The notes below the pieces were generated by a model, which saw only the letters and a list, made by a program, of their open reading frames with translations, was not told the origin of the DNA and did not search any database. From Volvox africanus (Eukaryota > Chlorophyta > Chlorophyceae > Chlamydomonadales > Volvocaceae): 64,000 nt of DNA. The DNA lies in the NCBI GenBank assembly GCA_030268105.1, contig BSDZ01000003.1:4821001-4885000 (forward strand). The letters are read 5' to 3'. Positions 9,929 to 20,624 of the stretch are shown in pieces; positions within the stretch are counted from its first letter, which is position 1, and each line of letters opens with the position of its first letter. The translations under genes were made by a program, and so were the position numbers.

Positions 9929-12900
9929 CTACGCTGTAGATTGCATCATCCTCGCCAAGTTGATGGTGCTTCTGAGAATCCCTTCGGTGATGGAGAGCAG
10001 TCCATCATCCAGGCCCCCGCGGAACACGTACGGCACCAGGTACTTGTTCACATTGTTTGTATATCGCATTATGTTGCGCATCCAACCCGTGGCTGCCTGT
10101 CTTTGGATGTCGAAGCAGCTGCGGTGGGACAGGCAGGCAAGTAACATCAGGGGGTAGTGTAAGTTATTAGCGGTTAATGCACAGACAGACACACACACAC
10201 ACACATAGACACCGACACACACCGACATTCATAAACACACATGTGTGTATATAGCTATATATACAAGATGCACACGGTGATTAACGCCATGCATGTGTGT
10301 GGCCAATGAAAAAGTGAGATGCCGGGGAAGGCATCGGTCCTGATGGCTACTTACTTGACGGCTGGTTGCGGGTTCTTGTTGTTCTTGCCGGACCCTCCAA
10401 ACGAGCCACCGCCGCTGCCGCCACCCGAGCCGCCACTGCCACCGCCACCCGAGCCACCGCTGCCGCTGCCACCGACACCGCCACCCGCACCGCCACCGCC
10501 ACCGGAGCCGCCACCGCCGCCACCGCTACCGCTTCCTGAGCCCCCACCACCACCACCACCACCTGCGCCCCCGCCGGCACCACCACCCCCCGAACCGCCG
10601 CCACCTGAGCCGCTGCCGCTGCCGCCACCACTACCCGAGCCCCCACTAGCGCCTCCCGAGCCGCCACCGCTTCCGCCACCGCCACCACCGCCGCCACCGC
10701 CACCGCCACCGCCACCGCCACCGCCACCGCCACCGCCACCGCCATCATCCAAGCGGTTGGTAATGTCAACGACGGTCGTCCCCGTATTTTCAACGGTGTA
10801 GCCCGCGGCCGGCTGCCCGGTACCAGCGCCCGCAGAACACTCGTTGTTTATTGCGGCTGCCACTGCCACGTAAACGCTGATGCCGCTGGCTGCTGCGTAG
10901 AGGATACTCGCAATGAGGGAGGTGATGGCGCCCGCGAGACCGAGACCGATAATTATGAGGCCGATAATTGCGAAGGGCCCGGCCTGGGGTTGCATGATGA
11001 GGACCAGGGAGGTTATGAGGACCAGGGAGGTAGCAGGCAGGAACCCTTACGCCTTTGATTTTTTGTGACTGGATGGCATGGGGCTATCGTTGCTTGCGAA
11101 GTGAAGTTCATCTAACATAACATATACACAGCAGCCAGCAGAAGTCAAACACCGGGGGGTAGAGCGAGTACATGCATGCACGCCGCCCTGCGCGTGCGCT
11201 TGCTTGGGCAGACCCAGCTGGCTGGAACCGACTAGCTGGTCGCTCCCTGCGGTGCTGCTGCTGCTGCTGCTGCTGCTGAGGATACACTCCATGTAGTATC
11301 CTGGGGTTATCTACAGCTAATGTCCGGTGTGACCACGCACCTGGACATCTTCTGATCGGGCCTTTACTGTTAGTTGGGCAGATATCATTACAGAGATACA
11401 ACGCCGCATCCTTCCTACCTACCCCAACCCCTACCTACGCATACGCATACACATATCGTAACACTTTCATAATCGCATTCGTTGCCGTATTGCAGTTCCC
11501 CGCAGCGAATACTCCATGCCCCCGTGTCCGTGGGTAAACAACCGGTTTCATCATATATTTTTATTTATTTTTATATACATATATATACAAGCAAGGAACA
11601 TAAGTCCCTCCTTTCCTTTCCTTCTTGTTCGTCCTTGCTTACAAGCGGGACACGCGCGCGCGCACGCATATTCTCACCCACCTGAATTGCCGCGATTCCC
11701 AGCTGCGCTGCCGAAGTAAGTGTGTTGTAAATCCTGGTGGCCAGCTGCTTAGCCTGGTAGACATCGGTCTCGTGGTACAGGTTGCGGAGCTCCTGGATAT
11801 TCTTACCTGAAAAATAAATGGAATCGTCGGCCATGCATGATGATTGATTGGTTTAAAAACACTATACTCTATATGTTGCAAAACCTGATAATATATACAA
11901 TATATATATACATACATATATACATATACATATACATCTACAACTAACGGCACCGATGTATATTTGTACACGCATACCCGCCAAGGTGCGTGCATAGTAA
12001 CAATATAATCAGTCAACCAAAAGCACATGACGAAGTGCAACACACAATCTGCATGTTGGTTGCGGGTCTAAATAATGATGATGATGATGATAATAGTAAT
12101 AAGAATATGTATATTATTATGTATTATAATAATAATAAATATGTATAATATATAATAATAATAACATGTATAATAATATGTATGATGATAATGTATGATA
12201 AATAATAGACAATATTATAACCAATTATAAGCCCGTTGCTGCCTGCCTCCTGCGAGTGCGTACCGGATCCGAAATTTGCCCGGAAGTCCGCCAGAAAGAG
12301 CGCGAACTCCGTTTCATTGAGGCCAGTGCTAATCTTGTCCGGAACCCTGCTGGCCGCATTCTCTGTATATGTGCAACAAGCGCCCATCCGTCCGGATGGA
12401 TCCGTTCGTACGTGCTTCGTTTGTCGTACACGTGCATGTAATTTACATGCATGCTATTTGGTGGGGTGCGGGTACATATGTGTGTAGGGGATGGATGAAT
12501 GGATTTGTGCGCACGGCGGTACGTGCGCAGAGGTTGCTCGCCCGGCCATGCAACTCCGATGTAAGGGAGGGGAGGAGAAGGGCCGGCAGCAGCTGCAAAG
12601 TGGGAGGCGGGATTTCCGGTAGCTGATTCCGGTAACGGGCCAACTGCCGAACGGGAGGTCAGCAGAGGAGAAGACATGCAGGGCACTGCTGAGGCATAGG
12701 CCGACAAGACATGCAGGGGGCTGACTGTTTTCATCATCTTGGTGGCCTGTGATATTCTGCCCTTGTGTTTAACCACTTTTTATAACTCCACGCAACCAAG
12801 TGCCCATCCTTTGCTGGAGTGAATAAAAGAATGCGGGAAGCGCCATGCATGCATGCATCACCGCCACTCCGGATATAAGGATCTTAAATCCATCCATCTG

Positions 12901-14105
12901 CCACGAGTAGCTGTGATAATTCCGTACTTCCGAACTTCCGTACTACTTCCTCATTACGTTAACATCACGAAATGGCTATGTTAGGGATATAATCAGGGTT
13001 CATCTCATTACCTCACCCAACTACTAATTAATAATTAATAACCCACCCCTGGCTTGCTGCTTTTGCTCCCGCGCCTGCTCCACATTCTGCTTTTGCTGCG
13101 CCACAGCCTCGACCTTCTGGCCCGCTAATGTCTGTGGCTGTGCCTTATTGCTACTGCTACTGCCACCGCCGCCACTGGGCGCCCTCTGGGCCATAGCTGG
13201 GGTATTGTTGGAAGCCTTGAACATGTCCACCACGTTACCAATGTTGCCGTTTGCCGCGTTGATGGCGTCCAACAAGCTGACGTTGGCGTTCCCGCTGCTG
13301 CCCCGGCTACCGACATTGGCAGCGGCGGCAAGACCAGCTGCGGCGGAAATGTTGGAACGGTTGGCGGCTGCGGTGACTTTGGAGGTGTTGGAGGCAGAGC
13401 CAGCGGCGGCGGAATGTGGTGTAGCGGCAGGCGCTGGCGCCAGAGGAGGTGGGCTCAAGACGTGAAGGACCTGAGCGCGTATGACGGCCTGACGTGGAGG
13501 GTGTATGCGTATGAGTGTGTATGTGTAGTCATGACCGTGGTGAGGAGGACATGTCGGGAGGGAAGTTAGGAGGTGACTTGTGAGTGTGTAGAGGAAGCAA
13601 CGGGCGGGGATAAAATGACAGACCGAGCGGGGATAAAATGACAGACGACGGGATCGACACGGATAAGTGGAACACGTGTTAGCCACTGGATGCGTGTGGA
13701 GGTGTATGTATACATACGCGCCGCTCTCATGGGTTACTTAAACAAACATGCGCGATGATGCGAGTTATCGCCGAATGCATGCATGCATGTTTTCAAAGCA
13801 AAATGCTGACGTGTGACGATGCTTACGTATTAAGTAGGGATATATGCAAACGAAAAAATCAGTCTTTACAAGCAAACATACAAGCCCAATAAGGTTTAAA
13901 TTCTGTAGGGCGGGCACCACCCGACTACCCTAGCTCCAGACTCCCGAATCCGCAGCGGGCTATCTATGTATAGCAGCTTCAGCGAGCCTTCGTTCCCCAG
14001 TCCCGGTCCCAATATATGCCCATGGCTTCTTAGTACCGCGTGTGGGGTCAGTAGCAGTATTAGGAAGGCCAAGACAGCCTTCTCTCTGGGAACAGTATAA
14101 GCCAT
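9929..14105 (-). CDS. secreted/membrane Gly-rich protein (gene B), 6 exons
   Basis: Proposed exons 14105-13929, 13470-13047, 12362-12264, 11806-11682, 10983-10355 and 10118-9929 join in phase throughout and give 547 residues. Exon 1 starts with a good signal peptide (MAYTVPREK then AVLAFLILLL). Exon 2 is Ala/Ser/Asn-rich with a SLLDAINAANGN helix and a Gln/Lys coiled coil. Exons 3-4 encode helices (NETEFALFLADF; TRIYNTLTSAAQLGIAAIQ). Exon 5 starts with about 45 very hydrophobic residues rich in Gly, Ile and Ala (one or two membrane helices), then a run of about 110 Gly/Ser residues encoded by GGCGGT-type repeats. If exon 5 were not spliced, a TAA would end the protein at its last codon, but the GTAAGT donor there fits the next exon's phase. 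No family recognised. It is head-to-head with gene A, which has the same overall design. Confidence 0.65.
10420..10745. repeat. (CCACCG)n minisatellite coding polyglycine
   Basis: CCACCG/CCGCCA hexamer array inside exon 5 of the minus-strand gene, purest at 10680-10743. On the coding strand it reads Gly with scattered Ser. Length instability is likely. Confidence 0.85.
11292..11403 (-). mobile_element. repeat family 1 inside an intron
   Basis: Minus-strand copy: plus strand begins TGTAGTATCCTGGGG and ends GATACAAC. It lies in the fourth intron of the 9929-14105 gene, showing that the family inserts into transcribed sequence. Confidence 0.75.
12070..12215. repeat. AT-rich simple repeat in intron
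   Basis: TAATAA/ATGATG units in the third intron of the 9929-14105 gene. No coding signal. Confidence 0.8.
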
Positions 14106-14985
14106 GACAGCGTAGATCAGCTCCGCCTGCTGGGCCCCGCCGTAGACGAAGCTAATTTATAGCTTCCATATAGATAGCTTCCTTTTATATCCTCTTATTC
14201 TTAGTTCAGATTTTAATGTGCTGCGACCAAGGCACGATTAAGACCAACAGAACCCGAACAGGTTTGAGCACGTTACCGTACATACAGCCTAGCTATTTGG
14301 AGCTACAAAAGCAAACTTTGCTTCATTAATAATCCAGCCAGGCTCGCTTTTATACAGGTGCACTGTTGTTGTTGGCCTGGCCAATGAATTGTTGCGGTCG
14401 CATCGCGGTCGCTTCGGCTCGTCCTCGACTCCCGACGCGGGAACTATCCAACGGCATTCAACGACCTGACTAACCGTCGCTCGTTGTCGCCGCCAAGACA
14501 GAATCGGGAGTTTGGGACTTGGAAGTAATGCCATTAATTTTATGCTATTTCATTTAATAAATTAGAATATTTAAGATAAAAGTAATGGTATTTATTAGCT
14601 TTGCGTACGAAGTGCTGCTACCTTGAACGAACTTCGCGTGAATCTGATCCGCTGTGCCGTCCTCGCGTGCGCATCATTGTCAATGTATGTAGTTAAATGC
14701 AAAGCCTTAAATCATATCGTTGATTATCTATGCTTTGGTTGTTCTGACCTCCTACAGCTGTCGAATTTGCACATCATCAGAGCGTTGCCCAAAGCTTTTT
14801 AAGCGCTAACATATAGACAGATACTACTTTCCCATGACATTCATTCCGTGTGATCACCTCCAACTTGCTTTATTTGCCGAGGTAACTGCGCAGATTTCGA
14901 ACTCCCGTCGTTAAGTGCGTCGATCGATCGATCGGTCCCCATACGAAATCATTTCCTTCCTGGCATCTGTGCCTGGTGGACAAAG
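14106..14985. promoter_or_regulatory. shared divergent promoter region of genes B and A
   Basis: 880 bp separates the proposed start codons of the minus-strand gene B (14105) and the plus-strand gene A (14986). No other gene is seen here, so it probably holds both promoters. It includes a palindromic CGATCGATCGATCG run at 14921-14934. No specific promoter element can be named. Confidence 0.4.
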
Positions 14986-17900
14986 ATGGGGATGTCACCC
15001 CGCGGCGTTGTCAGATACAGCAATAGAGGCAGCAGGCGAATCAACGCATCCGCAATCCAGGCCGGGGTGATCCTCTGCCTGATAATGTTCCGCCCAACAC
15101 CATCGGTGCGTATGAAGTAGATATGTCTAGCTGGTAGCTGCAGTCCAGGTCTCCTGGGCGAGTGCCACAGTAGGCATGCTCTGATTTTGTTCATTCTCTA
15201 CCTTTATCACATATTCCATATTTTTCTGGAACTAGAAATATTCGCATACATAACCACATACACACCTGCCCACCATGGGATGCATCAGCCGGCGTAACCT
15301 TCTAGGCGTTTCCGGGTTTCCACAGGGTTCGGGGTAACTTTGAGGTGAACTAGCTAGGAGTCGGAGCTCCAATAGCAAAGTTACCTGAGCCGCCCGATGA
15401 CGCTACTGCGGGATCCCGTCCCCGAACGGTCCCCACACGGTCCCTGGAACTGTACGCAGTCTGCCCAGTTTAATTTCAACCTTTTGGATAACTTGGTCAA
15501 CAATAGTCCTCGTCGCGGCGGCTTCAGAAACGGAACCCGCCGGTTGAGCCTTGGGGACGCCATGGACCACATGCGCCAATTCACGGACCCGCTCCTCTTT
15601 GGCAGCGGCAGCGCTGCAAGCGGTCGTAGTGGCGACAGCAGCAGCGACGGCAGCGGCAGCAGCAGTAGAGGTGGTGGAGGGCCGTACTTTGGTTTCGGAG
15701 GCTTTGGTCGCGCCGGCGGCTGGGGTGGATTCGGAGGCCCACGAGGCGGCCCCGGCCCCGGCGGTGGAGGCGCTTTCCAAGAAGACTCCCTAAAAAAGGT
15801 GACAGAGCCTCTCACGGGTAACGAGTTCCAAGCTTACATGGACAGCATCATGGTGGGTGGGCCAGAGGGGGGGAGGGAGGGAACCTCCGCGATCTGATAA
15901 AGGTGCCCAGGGCCGACCCACAACATGCAATCCAATCAATGTACTTACCATGTGGGGCAATGTACTCCGTCTTGACATCAGGCCGTGTGCATGGGCTCAT
16001 CACTGTGTGACGCACGGGACGCGATGGATGGATGGATGGATGGATGGATGATGAAAGGCAGGATAATTGGCTCCTTGGCACATGCACTTCGCCGGTCTGT
16101 TGTCTGTTGCTGGCCTACCCACTGTGCTTCTAGTTATAGGGATGCAGCTCCTTGCGCAAGATAAGGCCTGATATGACATGAGGGACCGGTGAAGCCTACT
16201 TAACAGCAAGCCAGGTAGGGCGATGGACCCTGCAGAGGGCATTGACCCTGATCCTGCGGTTCTTAACAGCCAGGTGCATGGCACGGCCTGACCGTTGCAC
16301 CACTTTGCGGCACACGTATTGGGTGCAAGTAAGCTGCGGTGCGACTAGCCGGCAGCTTAATGAATGTGCAAGACGGAATGGCGGTGGCCGCCTGGCGCTT
16401 TAGATGTCCTGCTGCTTCCCCTGCGCCCCTGCCCTTGTTAAACGGCCCCAGGCGAACACGGACGCGGCGGCCATCGCCTCGGCAGTGCTGAACTTGGCGA
16501 GCGCCGTCGTCTACACCGTGTCGGGTGGGTGGGTGGATGGGCACCGCGAGTGAAGTCCAAAAACCCAAAAGTATGTACGGGAAGTACGGGGCTTTGCTCA
16601 ACTGTAGAGCGACATGAGAGGAGAGGTGCGGAGTGCTTGTAGCGCAGTGAATGGAGAGCGTTCTCTGCAACATGGACACAAAAGTGCAATCATTCATTTC
16701 ATCTTGGCATCGTGGCATTCCTGGTGGTGACATACCTGCGTTCGACTCGGAAGACACTCGAGATTTAGCATAGGTACTGCTGGGCGTAACCCGGCCATGG
16801 TTTCGGCGCATCAGGTATCGCATTCAAGAATACCTCTTCTGATCCATCTGGAGCTGGATGAAAAGTGTTATCTGCCTCTGACCTCGCTTGAAGCATCCCC
16901 CAATAGCAGACATAACATGGATGTCTCAGCCCCCACGCAAGTTATCTTCTTTATTTTTTGATCTCCTGAAGCTTGACGCCGTGTATCACGGGTACATGCA
17001 GGTGCTTTGGCCACCGCATCTGTCGGCCTTTCAATCATCCCGGCCATCCCCAACTTCTTTTTCGGGCTCTTCAACCTGGAGATCCAGGCTGTAACATTTC
17101 TGCAGGTACGACTGTGCTTTTATTTAGGATGTCCTTGCGTCGTACACGTACCACATGACACACAACGACGGCGCTTACCTACAAAATGCCCACGCATACC
17201 TGCAAGCTGGTACCCGTATCCGTATCCGTACAGCACCTGGAAGGGCCCCCCCAAGCAAGCCAATAGTTCGTGCGAAGCACAATCTCGCCGTACGTGCGTA
17301 CCAGCCACACGGCAGCTCATCGATGGCTTCACTAGCCAGCTGGAAAGCCTAAGCATTTTCCTGTTCCTTGTGTAGATGTGCCACCACCACCACTACCAAC
17401 ACCAGCACCACCAGCACCACCACTACCACCAACAACAGCAACACCACCAACACCACCAACACCACCAACACCACCAACACCACCACTACCAGGGAAACAC
17501 CTGTGAAACTCACATGAGGCCCAGCGACGACCTTTGGTTCCTGAACCACCACCTCCACCACCCCTCACACTGCCACCCGCCCCAGGGACTGCAAGAGAAT
17601 TTCCAGGGCCTCTTTCTGGACGAGGTGACCAGCGTATTGGCGAGGATCAACGCACTTAGAGAGAGGATACGGTCGGGTGCGATGCAATTGATCCGTTTGT
17701 GTCGTACTTGGCTGTGTATGTGGCTCGGCTGCTGACTTGCTTGTGATGGGGCTGCTGCTAGCGGGCCGCCGCGCCTGGGGCCGCCCTGTTGTCCTTGCTG
17801 TGTATAACCACATGTTCACGCACATGTTCACTACATCCTTTGGGGGAATTGGCTGAGGCAGTAAGCACGGAGCACGGAGCATAGTCTCTTCTCTCCAGGG

Positions 17901-18429
17901 CAAAACCAGGGGCACGGAAACGGATTCTTTCTGGACAGACAGACAGACAGACACAGACGGACGGACGGACGGACGGACAGACGGACAGACGGTCAGACAC
18001 AGGATGAGCAAAGCTCTCAGGCCACTTCAGGTGACCCAAACCCGCCGTCTGTAGATCTTGCTTCACTAATAGCATATGTGCCAGTAAGGATATGGTGTCC
18101 TAGAGCCACATGACTCTGCAGCGTGACTCTGACTCGGCCCCCTCTCTGTCCCCGTCTGTCCAGGCGCCTTCATTCAGCAATTGGAGCAGCAGCTGCAGCA
18201 GATCCAGACGGTGCGCGCCATGTTGAGGGACCTGCGCGAGAACCATCCCATCGCCGCGGCCCTGCAGCGCGCCGGCGCGTCGGCGCAGCAGGCAAGTACT
18301 AATGCAGCGGCCGGCAACGTGCAGCAGGCGCGCGCCGATGCGCAGAACGCGGCGGCGGCATACCAGGAGGCTCAGGATAAGTACGACGAGCTGGCTAATG
18401 CTATCATTCAATTAAAACTGGGCGGCTGA
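14986..18429 (+). CDS. membrane-anchored Gly-rich coiled-coil protein (gene A), 6 exons
   Basis: Proposed exons 14986-15105, 15376-15852, 16452-16524, 17002-17105, 17586-17676 and 18164-18429 keep phase and give 376 residues. Exon 1 ends in a hydrophobic helix (AIQAGVILCLIMF), a signal peptide or anchor. Exon 2 has a SLGDAMDHMRQF helix, a Ser/Gly run and a helix NEFQAYMDSIM. Exons 3-4 encode a hydrophobic region (IASAVLNLASAVVYTV; SIIPAIPNFFFGLFNL). Exons 5-6 encode amphipathic coiled coils (LARINALRERI; QQLEQQLQQIQTVRAMLRDL) ending LKLGG. Order of elements (signal, SLxDA helix, NEF helix, hydrophobic stretch, C-terminal helices) parallels gene B, suggesting ancient paralogy, although direct sequence similarity is low. 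No known family recognised. Exon 2's acceptor (CCAATAG) is the least certain junction. Confidence 0.6.
16023..16050. repeat. (GGAT)n microsatellite
   Basis: ATGGATGGATGGATGG run in the second intron of gene A. Confidence 0.85.
17376..17492. repeat. (CAC)n/(CCA)n microsatellite
   Basis: CCACCACCACTACCAACACC-type trinucleotide array in the fourth intron of gene A. Confidence 0.9.
17936..17997. repeat. (GACA)n/(GACG)n microsatellite
   Basis: GGACAGACAGACAGACAGAC then GGACGGACGGAC units in the fifth intron of gene A. Confidence 0.9.
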
Positions 18430-20624
18430 TGAGTCGCCCGCTCATGGCCCAGGGGTCGCGACCTGTCACGGCACAGGGTCCAGTAACCCACAAAGCTGCC
18501 TCATCAGCAATTCATACCTGCCGCACATGTACGCTTTTCCGCGCACATCGATATCGCGATCGATGGATTGTTAGTGCGCTCCTAACTCATTAACTTGCGA
18601 AACGGAAGGGATGATTTGTTGTCTTCTTCGGCATCACAATCCTCTGCCGCCATTGCGAGGGGATTAGGCATTTTTATCGCCTTCCTGACCGCCCTGGAAA
18701 TATAGTGGGTGCGGCGGCAGCCAGGTATGCCGGAATGCCGGCAGCAGCACACGCAAGCCGTTGATGCGTGGCGTACCTCGACATCCTGCTTGCGTGGGCA
18801 TTCCCGCCCCCATCGCTGTAAGGCTGCATGTGAATAGCACCTGCCTAGTGGTTGCTGGTCGACCGTGCCTTGCTTTCTTGGCCATCATGCATACCTACCT
18901 GGTGATGGTGTTTGGAAGCCCGCATTGCCGACGCTGTCCACCGCCCGCCGGCCATCTGCATGCGGGTGGCCAACTAGGGGCCACGCAGGCGTTCTCTCTC
19001 TCTCTGTGCCCCTTCCTGGCTTGGCTAGTGATACCGCATTGTGGTGTACGTTTACACTTTTAGACCTGATGAAATTCCCGTCGGAATATTTGCCGCCGGG
19101 GAAGATTGGGTGATTCTCACTTACCAACTCTTTAAAACCCTAAGAGAGTACACCTCAGCTAATCAGAACTAAGTGCGTTCATCACCATCAAGCGAGCGAC
19201 GAGTCAGTGCTGCGGCCGCGGCACTTATCATGTGCAGGAACCTTTTTGCCGTGACAGCCGGTACGCAGGAAGGGTACGTACGAGGGAGGATTTCCCATCC
19301 GTGACTCCATCACATGTAAACTGATACTAACCCAACCGAAGTGAACTTGGAGCAGAAACTGAGACCCTACAACGCTAGCTAGATCCCCGGAATCAAGCGG
19401 CCCCGTAAAAGGTGAGACAATATCTCTCCAGATATCGCTCGTCCACAAGCTCCGTCCGGTCCTAAAGAACACAAAGAGGATAACATAAATAGTATAGCTG
19501 CAGCAACGATGACCCTCAGGACTGAGCTTGCATGCTGACATGGTTCGGATGTTCGACGCCCCGTGCTAAATCCAGGATCCCAACGACTGGGTTGGATGCT
19601 ACCTGACAATTGCATGGTATTGTGAACCGTACAACTTGGGCTCCAACATAATGGCATATAATAATATCAAGCCATAGCCGGCACTCAGACGCTAACTCAC
19701 CTAGCTATGAACCTACGTGGTAAGGTATTATCCACCGATAACCGTAAGGAGCCCTCACAGCCAATTCCTGTAGCCTGCAAAGAAGCCATGTAAAATCAGG
19801 CTGCCTGTACTATGTAATGACGGAACAGCCCACATGTAGCCTTATGTAGGATCCCACTCCTGCCATACCTGGATGGGTAAGTACTATCTAGTCCACTCAT
19901 ACGCACATACACACATACTCTCTCTCACACACATAAACACAATCACACACAACTACAGATTCTCGCCTGCATGCCCAACAGCACCTCATACGACCATGCA
20001 TCTCCCGCCCACAGCTCCAACAAACGCACCATTAATCCATCTCCAGCGAGCTGGTCCTCCCTGTTTAATTCCTAACAAAATCTGCATTTCATCAAATAGC
20101 GCATTCCTCCGCATTCCTCCGCCAGTCCCTCCCGCAAGCAACGCGGTAACCCCCCATGGAGCACCGCAAACACCCCTTCAACGACGCGGCAGCCCTCGCC
20201 GGCGCCCCCTCCACTGCGGTGCCCTGTCGCTGAGGGAGAAATAACACCACCTGCATTCTTACAGCATCTGCATCCTTTAACACCACAGCCATCACTGCAA
20301 TCATCGAGCACACGGGTACACGGGGGCACGGTTAGACAGTAGTATACAGACCTGCACCTCACGCACACCGCACCGTACGCATAGTACGGCATCGCTGGCG
20401 GCTTTACGCACATAGCATAAAGCAGACGAAGTTAGTCGGCATGACGTGGAATCCCGAGCCGTTGCTGACGTCAGCGAGGAGGGCTGCCCAGATCAATTTA
20501 GGACGGAGGGCATCTGAACGTCCCTGGTGGGGGCTCCCATGCCGATACCAGTGCAGTATGTGCACCGACACATCTTCCGCATGTCACACATGCGAGCAGC
20601 CCTCCGGCGGCGCGGCCAACCCGG
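18430..20624. other. intergenic, no gene seen
   Basis: Lies between the 3' ends of gene A (plus) and the MLO gene (minus), so it would hold both 3' untranslated regions. Open frames on both strands are short and lack motifs or convincing splice junctions. Confidence 0.55.

Noticed and set aside
10319..10801. 160-codon proline-rich open frame on the plus strand
   Set aside because: Exact antisense shadow of the polyglycine hexamer array in gene B; it has no other coding features.
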